A stretch of DNA of 64,000 nt from Streptomyces rubradiris (GCF_016860525.1 NZ_BNEA01000001.1:682001-746000); one strand, 5' to 3'. Shown: positions 38,065 to 47,263, counted from the stretch's first letter. Notes: a model not told the origin generated them from the letters alone. Translations and numbers: made by a program.

Positions 38065-40931
38065 GGCGTGCCCTCGTCTGTTGTGGTTACGGCCCGCACG
38101 AACGACTTCAGTGGCCACCAAGGCACTTGGAGGAAGGAAGCCGCCTTCTTCAGCCGTTCTTGGGGTTCTCTCGCGTTGTGCAACGCATCGCATGCCTGAC
38201 GCCAGGCCATGGATTGGCCCCGCACCGTGGTCTGCGATGGCCGCCAGGTGTCGGGATGCGCTTTCCAGGCTTCCAGTTGCTCCTCGACGGTGCGGCCCGC
38301 CAGCCGCAGCCCGCGGGCTGCCCAAGCCGCCGTGTCGGGGTGAGGGCCCTCCCCCGATACGCCGACCGCCTTGAGCGCCCGGTACACGTCTGCCCAGCGC
38401 CAGGTGCCTGCTTGCCATTCGACTTCGCCGTGCGGGCAGGCGCTGCCTCCGGCCAGGACACGCATCGCTGAGGCCGTCAAGTGCTCCAGCAGGTTCTCCG
38501 GCGGATAGAAGTCCGATAGCCCTGCCGAACGGTCGTCGACGGCTGCGTTAATGCGCGCCGCGATGGCGCACTCAAGGATCCGTTTATCCGCCCGGTTCCG
38601 CAGTCCCTCGAGCCAGGACGCGTGAGGCCGCGGCGAGGACCAGCCGCATACATGAGCGATCGTCAGTAGCTCGATCCAGAGGGTCAGGTCGGGGTCGTCG
38701 GCCAGGTCTCTGCCGAGGCTGATCTCACGCAGCAAAGGGGGCCGGTCCCAGTCCAGGTACCCCAGCGCCGAGTGCGGGTTCGGCGCTGTGGGAATGGCTC
38801 GGGTGGCTTGCGTTGTGCTCTCGCGGGCCACGCCCAGCGGTACGGCGATCCGCAGGGGGCGGTCCATCCCGTCTGCGAAGGCTGCCGCGCGGCCTGGTGG
38901 GAGGGCGACGATGTGCCGGGACTGCTGGGGGGTGAGGTTCATCGTCGCGCCAACGGCCTCGCGGTCGTCGGCTGCCGGGAGACGGTGGACGATTTTCAGT
39001 GCGGTGTTCTTGACGACGTCCGGCAGGATCTTCGACGGTATCTGCTCGGCGACCACGATGCCTTCGCCATAGGCGCGGATCTCGGCGAGCAGCGAGGCGA
39101 AGAGCTCTACCGCGTGGGCGGCCGGGCTGCCCGGCGGGACGTTCTTGAGGAGTCGGTGTGCTTCTTCGATCACTGTGATGTGCCGCAGTCCACCGCTTCC
39201 GGTGGTGTCGGTGCGGTGGACTCGTAGGTGTTCGTAGACGCGGATCAGTACCGCTCCGATGAAGAATGCTTTGTCCTGGTCGTTGCCGATGTCTTCGATC
39301 TCCAGCACCACGTTGCGGTCCAGGAGGCTGCTCATGTCGATGGGGTGGTGGGCTTCGAAGAACCATCCGGGGGTGCCCATCCGGAGCGATCCGAGGCGTA
39401 CGTCGATGAAGCCGCGTACGTTGTCGGCGACCTCCTTGCCATATCCGATGTTGTCCACGACCTCCAAGGCGGCTTTCTGCACGTCCGCCAGGCCGGGATA
39501 GCGTGGTGCCCTGGGCACGCCTCGGCGGGTGCCCAGCGCCAGGTTCCAGCCCAGCTCCTGGTAACACCTGGTCAACGCCTGGCTGAGGACCTGCGGAAAC
39601 GGGTCCGTGGCTTCGAAGGCGGCCAGGAAGAGGGCCCGGACGAGGTCGAGGTGGGTCTGCAGCGGGAACCCGGACTCCGGTTCGAGCGGATTCAGGCCCA
39701 CCGGGACATCGTCGGGGGCGCCGGGACGGATCACTGTGACTTCGGCGCGATCGGCCAGCCGGCCCGCCATGTTCGCGTATTCGGCCTTGGCCGGCTCGAT
39801 GACCAGCCAAGGGACTTGGATATCGTGCAGGGACTCCAACAGGTGTCGTACGGTCTGTGATTTTCCGGAGCCGGTGGCGCCTGCGACGAAGGCATGCCGG
39901 TTGAGGGTGTCCTTGGTGATTCCCAGGGCACTGATCGGCTGGTCGGCTTCGTCAAGGACCGCGCCGAGCACGATGTCACCGGTTGATTCGGAGGTGACAT
40001 CGAAGTCGGCGCGCTCGACGTGGCGGACGCCGGGGAGTTCCTTGCGCGGTGGGCGGGCCAGCGCGGCCAGTAGCTCCGTGCTCGCGGGGAAGGGAGAGGC
40101 CGGTTTGCCGGCCGGGGCCTCTGCTGCGTGCCATGCCTGTGTCAGGTCACCGACCGGCGGTCCGGGTACGAGGGTGTAGGGCTGCTCGTCCAGGTCGGCG
40201 GAGCTGCACAGGAGTGCGGCTGCTCGACGGGTGGTGGGCGCGTCGGGTGAGCCGACCAGGACGTGGATGTTCCACATCCCGCTGGGGCGCGCCCTGGACA
40301 GCTCCCGGTACCGGGCCTGCGCGCGTTCGAGTGCGACACGGTCCAGTTCGGAGTTCTCCCGCTGCCTGAGCCCCGGGATTCTCCCGGTCAGGGCCACGCG
40401 CTCCCTCTCCAGCGCCTCATCGCTCAGCGGCTCCGCGAACACCACCCAGGCGAACGGGTCACGCATATGACCGACGTGCTCGTCGAAGCCGCCACGCATG
40501 ACCTTCGGTCGGTCCGCCGCCGGCGTCCACAAAGGATCCGCCTGTCCCCGGCAGCGGACCCAGGATGCGAAGCCGGCTAAGTCGGGGACATGGGCGGGCA
40601 CGGCCACCGCACCCGGCGGGTAGAGCAGGGGGTAGCCGCGAGTGCCAGTAGCTTGGCCGTGGTCTCTTGCGAACGGTACGAAGGGACGTCCTCCCACCAG
40701 GACGTCGAGCTGCTGGCTGCCGGGGGCCCGATGCCACACCACGGCCAGTGCCGCCCCTGGGCGATCGTTGAACTCGGCCCGTGCGGCGGCGAGTGCGGCG
40801 AACAACTCCGCCGGCGTACGGTCCGGGCCTTGGTCTTCGGGAGCCTGCCGGGGGATGTCCAGCAGCCGGTGAAACCGGAAGCCCTCTAAGATCATCGATG
40901 CCTTGCTGGAAGAGGCGCCGGGCTCCGTCAC
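38061..40931 (-). CDS. HerA/VirB4-like ATPase
   Basis: This 956-residue protein is a FtsK-HerA superfamily pumping ATPase. The N-terminal 300 residues are a helical, VirB4-like region; the ATPase core has Walker A AGATGSGKS (350-358) and a Walker B ending EEAH (589-592), followed by AEIRAYGEGIVVAEQIPSK, typical of HerA/VirB4. The C-terminal 200 residues are helical. GTG 40931 was chosen over an ATG at 40967 because GGGAGG lies 8 nt upstream; it begins 13 nt after the upstream stop. Such ATPases move DNA or protein through membrane channels. Here no relaxase, pilin or other T4SS part is nearby, and the next gene encodes a toxin-like protein. Confidence 0.85.
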   Translation of the reverse strand: MTEPGASSSKASMILEGFRFHRLLDIPRQAPEDQGPDRTPAELFAALAAARAEFNDRPGAALAVVWHRAPGSQQLDVLVGGRPFVPFARDHGQATGTRGYPLLYPPGAVAVPAHVPDLAGFASWVRCRGQADPLWTPAADRPKVMRGGFDEHVGHMRDPFAWVVFAEPLSDEALERERVALTGRIPGLRQRENSELDRVALERAQARYRELSRARPSGMWNIHVLVGSPDAPTTRRAAALLCSSADLDEQPYTLVPGPPVGDLTQAWHAAEAPAGKPASPFPASTELLAALARPPRKELPGVRHVERADFDVTSESTGDIVLGAVLDEADQPISALGITKDTLNRHAFVAGATGSGKSQTVRHLLESLHDIQVPWLVIEPAKAEYANMAGRLADRAEVTVIRPGAPDDVPVGLNPLEPESGFPLQTHLDLVRALFLAAFEATDPFPQVLSQALTRCYQELGWNLALGTRRGVPRAPRYPGLADVQKAALEVVDNIGYGKEVADNVRGFIDVRLGSLRMGTPGWFFEAHHPIDMSSLLDRNVVLEIEDIGNDQDKAFFIGAVLIRVYEHLRVHRTDTTGSGGLRHITVIEEAHRLLKNVPPGSPAAHAVELFASLLAEIRAYGEGIVVAEQIPSKILPDVVKNTALKIVHRLPAADDREAVGATMNLTPQQSRHIVALPPGRAAAFADGMDRPLRIAVPLGVARESTTQATRAIPTAPNPHSALGYLDWDRPPLLREISLGRDLADDPDLTLWIELLTIAHVCGWSSPRPHASWLEGLRNRADKRILECAIAARINAAVDDRSAGLSDFYPPENLLEHLTASAMRVLAGGSACPHGEVEWQAGTWRWADVYRALKAVGVSGEGPHPDTAAWAARGLRLAGRTVEEQLEAWKAHPDTWRPSQTTVRGQSMAWRQACDALHNAREPQERLKKAASFLQVPWWPLKSFVRAVTTTDEGTP

Positions 40932-40944
40932 AGCGATCGCCTCC

Positions 40945-42690
40945 CTACTCGGGTAGCCGTGGGGCATCGGCCACGTGCGGTAGGAGGGTGATGGCAGGGT
41001 TGCAGTCGCCGAACACGACGCGGCGGCTTTGCGGACTCGTCTCGATCAAAATGAGTCCGGTAGGCGGCAGCGACTGGATTTGTGTCGGCTCCACCGTGAA
41101 CTCATAGACCCGCGATACCGTCTCGCCGCGCGTCTCGGAATCAGTGGTCGAGCTGTCCACGGAATTTTGCCAACTAGTCGACCATCCCCCCGTCTCGCTA
41201 TCACCTCCGCCATAGCTGTGGGATCGCCCCCTGGAGTGTGATTCGCCTACCTGCCGTGTCAGCTGATTGATCACGAATTTGTGCCCATGCCCGATGAATT
41301 CGGCGGCGGCTTTCGCTTCCTCTGCGTTCCCCAGCCTCATGAGGACCGTCGCGCTGTCCTGACCTCCGAGAAGCGGCCGGATGTCCTCGCGCACATGTGT
41401 CATCAGAAGCATGAGCCGGACGCCGGCGACACGCGCCTGGCGAGCCATGGCTTCCAGAGCGGAGCGTCCCAGGTGCTCAGCGCCGGCGATGACCAAGGTG
41501 CCGGCGTCCGCCGGGACGCGGCCACGGCGGAGCTGATGCAGGATGAGGAAGAAGACGACGCGGTCGATGACATCCTTGCGGCGCTCGGTCACATCGTGCG
41601 TGGAGAGGATGGTCAACTGCCCGGGAGCCAGCCACTGGTCCGGGGCGGGGAGGGTGAGGGGGTTGTGCTGGGCGCGGGCCAGCAGACGCATCACGTCATA
41701 TACGAAGCGCAGCTCGTTCTGGATCCGCTCGCTTTGCCCGACGACATCGATGGCCGTGGTGAGGCTGTCCAGCTCCCTGGCCGACAGCGGTTCCGGCGCG
41801 CGGTCGGGTTCGTGGACGCGTAGGAGGACCTCCAGTCCGGAAGCGATCCGGCCGAAGGTAACCGCTCCGTCCAGTCGCTCGAGCACAGAGTGCAGGAGGC
41901 TGGCGTCCGTCGCGCGCAAGTCAACGTCGGCCCCGTCCGGCCGCAGCGTGGAAAGGGCCTCCGCCAGCACCTCGGCCAGTTCTTCCGGGGACAATCCCCA
42001 CGACAGGTCAGGCGGCGCGGAGGCCGACGGCAGCTCCACTCGCACCACCGGCACCCCCCGCGTATCGGCCAAGGCCGCCAGCTCCCGCCCCACCGTCTGA
42101 TGACTGAAATCGAGGAGCCACAGTCCCTTTCCGTTGGCGAGGAGAGACGCCCCCAGAGTCACCAGAAGAGCCGCCCACCCATCCGCCGTGCCGCCATAGA
42201 CATCAACCCGACGCGGTCGGGATGCGAGATGAACCGGAAACCACCGCAACGCCGTGTCGACGCGCCGCCGCTCCGCGGCATCGTGCGCGAGGACCTCTGT
42301 CTTCCAACGCTCGAACGCGGCCTCGTGAGTCGCTCTGAGTTCTTCCCGTTCCTGCTTCGCAACCGACACTTTCCCCTTGTATTCAAGATAGGGGGCGACA
42401 CGTATGAAGAGGATTATCCCTGCAGGCACCCACGCCATGGCAGCAATAAGAGAAATACCCTGTACGGCGAAGAGACCCCCCACAAAAAGCAACGTACCGA
42501 AGATGCACCCCACACCCTGAGAAAGTGCACCTGATCGATAAGTGGGCATGGGAGGCTCATGCCATACCGGCGGATTGTCGCGATCTAGGTGCGGGCGAGG
42601 AACCGGATGGACGTACTCCCATCCCAGCCTTTCCACGCCATCGAACACGCGCGTCGATAATTGGACGCGTGCGTCGGACTTTCTCTCCAC
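40945..42690 (-). CDS. Membrane VirD4/TraG-like protein with degenerate nucleotide site
   Basis: This 581-residue protein has two adjacent transmembrane helices (about 56-98) and a large cytoplasmic domain resembling VirD4/TraG coupling proteins, ending in the EFTVEPTQIQSLPPTGLIL block seen in that group. The expected Walker A is YGGTADGWAALL, without GKS/T, and the Walker B position has IAGAEHLG, so ATP hydrolysis is unlikely. A Ser/Gly-rich loop (about 485-520) precedes the end. The start is a GTG at 42690 with GAGGGGGAG unusually close; ATG 42549 is an alternative but would leave little before the first helix. It is the first gene of the four-gene operon and may anchor the HerA-like ATPase at the membrane. 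The gap 42691-42974 holds its promoter but no gene. Confidence 0.75.
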   Translation of the reverse strand: MERKSDARVQLSTRVFDGVERLGWEYVHPVPRPHLDRDNPPVWHEPPMPTYRSGALSQGVGCIFGTLLFVGGLFAVQGISLIAAMAWVPAGIILFIRVAPYLEYKGKVSVAKQEREELRATHEAAFERWKTEVLAHDAAERRRVDTALRWFPVHLASRPRRVDVYGGTADGWAALLVTLGASLLANGKGLWLLDFSHQTVGRELAALADTRGVPVVRVELPSASAPPDLSWGLSPEELAEVLAEALSTLRPDGADVDLRATDASLLHSVLERLDGAVTFGRIASGLEVLLRVHEPDRAPEPLSARELDSLTTAIDVVGQSERIQNELRFVYDVMRLLARAQHNPLTLPAPDQWLAPGQLTILSTHDVTERRKDVIDRVVFFLILHQLRRGRVPADAGTLVIAGAEHLGRSALEAMARQARVAGVRLMLLMTHVREDIRPLLGGQDSATVLMRLGNAEEAKAAAEFIGHGHKFVINQLTRQVGESHSRGRSHSYGGGDSETGGWSTSWQNSVDSSTTDSETRGETVSRVYEFTVEPTQIQSLPPTGLILIETSPQSRRVVFGDCNPAITLLPHVADAPRLPE

Positions 42691-42974
42691 CGCTCCCCCT
42701 CACAGTCTCCGCATTACCGTCACGCCACCAAGCCGCGACAGGACGACGCACGTTGAAGCGGGAGGTCACCGCCCTTGGCAGCTCTCCCGTTGAACAACAC
42801 CAGACGCCCCGTCAACAGGCCCGCAGCCTTCCTGAACGCCGACTTGGCCGCCAGACCGGAGACCCACGTGACTCAGCCGCACAGGCACTTGGCACGTCCA
42901 AATCCCCTACCCGCTTAGCAGCACCGCATGACACGAGCCCTACACCCCAAAATCCTAGCCACCTCCGCCGCCGC

Positions 42975-44745
42975 TCACCCACGCCAGCGGGGTCCTCGAC
43001 TACCTTCAGCCGCTGCTCGGCGCCCTCCGCATGCCAGGGCCGCTTGGCGGCTCCCGGCGAGCCCTGCATCATGAGCTGCATGCCAGACCCGGCCGTCGTC
43101 CAGTCGAGCCCGGCGAACAGCCCCTCCTCTTCCCCACTTCGCGCTCTTCGCTGCCCCTGGAGGGGCCGGCTGCTCCTGCAGGACGAAGCGGACGGCGTCA
43201 TGGCTGACGTCGAGGCGGCGGGCGGCCTGAGCTGTCGTCAGGCATTCGTGCCTGATGAGCCGGTGCAGCACCCCGGGGTCGATGTCCCGCAGGTCGCACC
43301 CTGGCAACTCAAGATCGCGGACGGTGTCCGTCGGGGGTTGCCAGGAGAGAGGTTTGTCGCGGATTCCCTGTCGAGCGAGGAACTCGGTCGCGTGTCTTTC
43401 GAGTTGGCTCATCAGCGCGGGGTGAGATCGGTCTCAAAGGTCCGCAGCTTGTCCGCAGTTCCTGCGTGTTGGGCGCGTAGGCGGTCGGGGCGAGGGGTGC
43501 AGGGAGCCCGCTGAGTCGTTCGAACAGCAGCGTTCGGGCGAACTGGTGGCGCCGTACTCCGCCGGATTCGATCCGATGTACCGGCAGAGCTGTCGCCATG
43601 TGCTCAGTGGCAGCAGGTCGCGGTAGTCGACCGTGCGACGGCGGTCGTAGTCGATCGGCGACCCCTCCTCGTCGAGATAGTCCGCCAGCGCGGACGGACC
43701 GAGACTGATGCCTTGGAAGTGGTCCCGCTTCGTGAGCCGGAATGTCATGTGAGATCCCAGCCTGTCTTCCACCGGTGCGTGAAGGAGGCGGGCCGCCGCG
43801 GTGAAGTCTCCCGTGCCACCGATCAGCAGGAGGTAGCACGACAGGGCCGGGCGAATCGTACGCGAGAGGGCCCCGTTCTGGGGGCTCAGCCGGGCGGACC
43901 AAGCCGGCCAGAGCTGCGTGGGAATCTTGCGGGCACGCTCGGCGACCCGCGTTGCCGCCGAGCGCCCGGGCCTGCGGGGCATCCGGTCCGCGGTGCGGTA
44001 ACGCAACTGGTCGGTGTGCTTGAAGCGGGGTGCCAGGGTCGCGAGGTGGAGGGCGTCGAAGACCGGGCTGGTGTGGGTCCACCGGTGCCCGACCCTGAGC
44101 GGAATGCTGCCGTCAGCGTCACTGATCAGCTGGCGGAGAGCGGCTCCAGCCTCGTGGGCGTCGCCTTGCTCGAGGATGTGCAGGGCCGCGCTGACGGCGA
44201 GGGCGGCGGTCGCGGCCCGCTGCGGGGCAAGACGTCCCGGACGGGTCTCCTCGACGGGGTCGAAGGACCGCCGCTTCTGAGGCAGGGGCTGCTGGTGCAG
44301 CGCCAGGATCTCCGGTGGCGCGAAGCCCGTCAGCCGGTCGGGGACGCGGCGAAGGAGGATGCAGGCCAGTGCCCGAGGTCTCCGAACAGCGCAAGACTGG
44401 GCTGGGGGTTGTCCTGGTAGACGCCGAAGCAGGCTTGTCCGGAGGAGATCGCCTTCTCGATGAGCTTCTGGGCCGCGATTATGGTTCCCTGTGCGGCGAG
44501 CGTGAGCGCGGGAACCTCCTCAAACGGCTGGCCGCAGCGTGCCGGCGGAGAGTCGTTCTCCGAAGGGCTGCGGCAGCGGCCCGGAACAGGCGGGTGCCGG
44601 GTGGTCGCCGGGAAATGCCGCGGCATGCGGCTACAGCGCGGGCAGGCGTCGACCAGCAGCAGGTGGTGATCGAGGCAGGCGAAGGACCAGCCGAGCCTCC
44701 AGCTCAGCCGCCATCTGCCGCCGTTCTCGGCAAGGCAGCCGCCCA
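42975..44745 (-). pseudogene. TniQ/TnsD-like target-selection protein, multiply frameshifted
   Basis: Pieces of a TniQ protein appear in successive frames: 44745-44330 has CLAENGGRW, then the zinc-finger run FACLDHHLLLVDACPRC; 44006-43434 has the middle part (LLLIGGTGDFTAAARLL, DYRDLLPLSTWRQLCRYIG); a shift near 43550 gives RHQFARTLLFERLSGL; 43412-42975 has the helix-turn-helix tail (LTTAQAARRLDVSHDAVRFVL). At least three frameshifts are needed to join them, and the N-terminal domain is missing. TniQ proteins choose insertion targets in Tn7-like transposition. Confidence 0.72.
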
Positions 44746-45173
44746 CCACTTGACCATGCGCGCGGCCACCCCCAGCTCGGCCGCCTTCGCCGCGTACCGA
44801 CTCTCCAACGGCTCGCCCGCCGTGCAGGCGGAGCGGGGCTCCCCACGACCGGCAGTTCCTCGCTGCCGCTGTGGAACCCGGTGAGCACCTCCCTCACATG
44901 CGCAGCCCGCTCCAGCACCAGCTCCCGCTCCCCGGCGTCCAGGCGGGCCAGCACGACCGCCGCCGTCTCCTGCGGGCCTGGCCCGTCCAGCATGATGTGG
45001 GCGCGGTCGGACAGCAGCAGTTCCTTGACGGCCAGGCGCAGCAGCCGTCCCCGGCCGTCCTTGAGGACCACTTCTCCGCCCGCCTGCGTGCTGGCGAGCT
45101 CGACCACCTCGACGATCTGGCCGTCGTAGGAGAAGCGACTCCCTACTCCCACGCGTACCGCGGCCCAGCCCAT
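44740..45173 (-). pseudogene. TnsB-like transposase, N-terminal fragment only
   Basis: From ATG 45173 the frame encodes the N-terminus of a TnsB/Mu-type transposase (VGVGSRFSYDGQIVEVVEL, later ERAAHVREVLTGFHSGS). A frameshift near 44820 leads into GEPLESRYAAKAAELGV and MVKWW, the helix-turn-helix. There the sequence jumps directly into TniQ (CLAENGGRW). The DDE catalytic core and everything up to mid-TniQ have been deleted. Confidence 0.75.
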
Positions 45174-45953
45174 GACGCGCTCCTCAGCACGCTGCGGGCG
45201 CTCAGCGGAACGCTCAGGTCGGTCATCCACTGCTGTTTCCACAGCAGATGCAGGACGGCGGCCCGCACCAGCGGAGCCGGACGGTCCGGCAGGCAGGCGA
45301 ACGCCTCTCCCAGCGTGCCCCCGTCCACGCCCCAGTCGCGTACTTCGTCGAGGACGACCGGATCGAAAAGCCGCTCCGGCCCGCGGCTCCTCGTCTACCG
45401 CCTCGTCGTGTATCTCCTCGGACGCGTCCGGCTCGAACAGCCAGTCGCGGCGGTAGCCCGCGAGGAACCGGACGTTGGCCAACTCGGCGTCCGGCGGTTC
45501 ACTCCACACTTTGTAGCGCCAGCCGCGGGACTCGACCGCCCGCGGGTCCAGGCGAAGGTGAACGCGTGCTCCGGCCGGGCCACCCGGTGGCTCGGCTTGA
45601 CGTCGACGACCAACGGGCCCGTGGTCGTGGTCATCAGGTAGTCCGGAATGTGCTGGAGCAGCGCGCCGTCCACGTCGGCTCTCAGCAAGAAAGGGCTGGG
45701 CCACGATCGCCGTCACGTCCCGGTCGAAGTCGGCGTACAGCAGCCGCGCGAGCTCCAGCCGCGATTCGCAGATCACGTGATCCGACTGCGTACTCGACCA
45801 GTACGAACCCAAGTAGTGCTTCTGCCCCATGTACCAGCGGAAGGTCCGCCACGGCTCGGCCGCGTACAGCATCTCCAACGGCGCCGACTCCCAGGCGAGG
45901 CCCTCGGACACCTCGTCCTCGGCGAGCCGTACACACACCTCTACATCCACCAT
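45143..45953 (-). pseudogene. TnsA-like endonuclease, frameshifted
   Basis: A TnsA-family endonuclease is spread over shifting frames. The catalytic Glu lies in CESRLELARLLYADF, the Asp in HIPDYL and the Lys in VVDVKPS, all recognisable, and the winged-helix tail reads GGTLGEAFACLPDRPAPLV and LLWKQQW. Frameshifts occur near 45690, 45560 and 45375. It would have cut the 5' ends of the transposon. The 31-bp overlap with the tnsB-like start is the usual arrangement. Confidence 0.72.
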
Positions 45954-45960
45954 CCGCCCC

Positions 45961-46008
45961 AGTGCCCGTGTAACTGACCCTGATCCCCGGGACAGTTACA
46001 CGGGCACT
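45961..46008. repeat. Perfect 16-bp inverted repeat beside the Tn7-like remnant
   Basis: AGTGCCCGTGTAACTG (45961-45976) and its exact complement (45993-46008) flank a 16-nt spacer, 8 bp from the tnsA-like start. The spacer edge reads TGTCCC on the minus strand, so it may be the transposon right end with transposase-binding sites; a hairpin is the alternative. Confidence 0.6.
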
Positions 46009-46035
46009 GAAGTACGAACGGCCGCACACACCTTC

Positions 46036-46070
46036 GATCACCCGAAAGGGTGATCATTCCGGACCGGAAT
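46036..46070 (-). terminator. Tandem short palindromes downstream of the MBL lipoprotein gene
   Basis: GATCACCC, a GAAA tetraloop and GGGTGATC (46036-46055) are followed at once by ATTCCGG, A, CCGGAAT (46056-46070). They lie 94 bp past the stop of the MBL gene and probably end its transcript. Confidence 0.6.
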
Positions 46071-46163
46071 CTCAGCGCCGCGTCATAAGTGCTGTTCAGA
46101 GGTCGTCGCTCGCGAGAACATGACGCCGATTCTGAGTACCTACACGAGCCGGACCCCGTCTTC

Positions 46164-47087
46164 TCAGGACAGGTTCTTCTTCTCCCCCGCCGGCTCCACG
46201 TCGACGAGCTTGCCGTCGACACCCTGGTCCTTGAACGCCTTGACCAGGGACTTGATGTCCTCGGAGTAGATGTCCCAGCTGTCGGTGTGGATCGGGACGA
46301 CCTTGCGCGGGTTGAGGTCCTTCGCCACCAGGGCGGCGTTCTTCGACGTGAGGGTCAGCGGAGCGTTGTCGAGGATCGCGGGGGTGCGGGCGGCGCCGGC
46401 GAAGAGGATGGCCGTGTCGATGGCCCCGATGTCCTTCTTGATCCGGTCGCCGACCTGCTTGGCGACCTTGACCGAGGCGTTGTCACCGGAGATGTAGGTG
46501 GTGGGGACTCCCTCACCGCTGAGCACGAACCCGGTGACCTCACCGTCCGCCCCGCGGTCGACGCCGTCGGGACCGTGCAGGGCGGGCACCGCGGTGACCT
46601 TGATGGTGCTGCCGGAGGACTTCAGTTCCCGCTCCTCCCAGCTCTTCATGGGAGTGATGTGGTCACCGAGACGCTTGTGAGCACCGGGCGTGGAGAACAC
46701 GACCGGCATGTCCTTCAGCAGCTCACGGCCCTTGCCGTCGAGGTTGTCGTCGTGCTGGTCATGGGAAAGCAGAACGGCGTCGATCTTGCCGAGCTTCTCG
46801 GGGCCGAAGGCGGGGCCCTTGATCTTGGACATGCCGGACTTGTACTTCTTCGGCGCGTCGAAGGTGGGGTCGATCAGGATGCGCTGACCGGCGATCTCCA
46901 GGACCGCCGTCGGGCCGCCCACGTGGGTGACGGTGAACGCGGCGGCGGCAGCGGAGGGCGTCGAAGCGGCGGACGGCGATGACGGCTTCTTCTCCTCACC
47001 GTCGGCGCTGGCGTTCCCGCCACAGGCGGCGAGGAGCGACACGCTGGCTGCGGCTACGGCGGTACGGAGGAGCGTCGAACGGTTCAT
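46164..47087 (-). CDS. MBL-fold (UlaG-like) hydrolase lipoprotein
   Basis: This 307-residue protein starts with a lipoprotein signal (LLAAC, Cys22) and a Ser/Ala/Pro-rich linker, then a metallo-beta-lactamase fold of the UlaG/lactonase-like type. The metal motif is SHDQHDDNLD (108-117); THVGGPTAVLEIAG and LIDPTF are the usual first strands, and PIHTDSWD supplies later ligands. It is therefore an extracytoplasmic, membrane-tethered hydrolase of unknown substrate. A perfect TetR-type operator lies about 70 bp upstream (47158), nearly identical to the one in front of the TetR gene at 34189, so that regulator probably controls it. Confidence 0.85.
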   Translation of the reverse strand: MNRSTLLRTAVAAASVSLLAACGGNASADGEEKKPSSPSAASTPSAAAAAFTVTHVGGPTAVLEIAGQRILIDPTFDAPKKYKSGMSKIKGPAFGPEKLGKIDAVLLSHDQHDDNLDGKGRELLKDMPVVFSTPGAHKRLGDHITPMKSWEERELKSSGSTIKVTAVPALHGPDGVDRGADGEVTGFVLSGEGVPTTYISGDNASVKVAKQVGDRIKKDIGAIDTAILFAGAARTPAILDNAPLTLTSKNAALVAKDLNPRKVVPIHTDSWDIYSEDIKSLVKAFKDQGVDGKLVDVEPAGEKKNLS

Positions 47088-47157
47088 CAGGTAAGGCCAT
47101 CTCTCTTGTCTTACGGACAGTCGGGCACCTGACGAGGGCAGGCCCCAGGAGTGTTTT

Positions 47158-47184
47158 CAACGCTAACACAGTTCGTTAGCGTTG
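47158..47184. promoter_or_regulatory. Perfect TetR-type operator upstream of the MBL lipoprotein gene
   Basis: CAACGCTAAC, a 7-nt spacer, and GTTAGCGTTG form a perfect 10-bp inverted repeat. The left arm and six of seven spacer bases match the site at 34072. Further elements to the right (CAGCTC 47229, GTTAGC 47241, ATCGAG 47253) have the same order as beside the TetR gene, and the first two the same spacing within 1 bp. Confidence 0.78.
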
Positions 47185-47263
47185 ACCACGAGCGTCTGCG
47201 CATGGAAGCCGCTCATCCTGAATAAGCCCAGCTCACAGCCGTTAGCGCTGCTATCGAGTCGGA

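Larger units (their letters stand above)
42975..46008 (-). mobile_element. Decayed Tn7-like transposon remnant
   Basis: In minus-strand order the region holds tnsA-like, tnsB-like and tniQ-like sequence, the gene order of Tn7-like elements, but every gene is damaged and tnsC is missing. The right boundary is near the 16-bp inverted repeat at 45961-46008; the left is not defined. The remnant cannot move by itself. Confidence 0.7.

Noticed and set aside
36583..38199. Plus-strand 538-codon open frame over the toxin-like gene
   Set aside because: It has no SD or domain. The minus-strand gene has 4-nt overlaps with both neighbours and a recognisable C-terminal domain.
36251..42690. Conjugative or integrative element core (T4SS with relaxase)
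   Set aside because: Only VirB4/HerA-like and VirD4-like proteins are present; no relaxase, integrase, replication gene or pilus component was found nearby.
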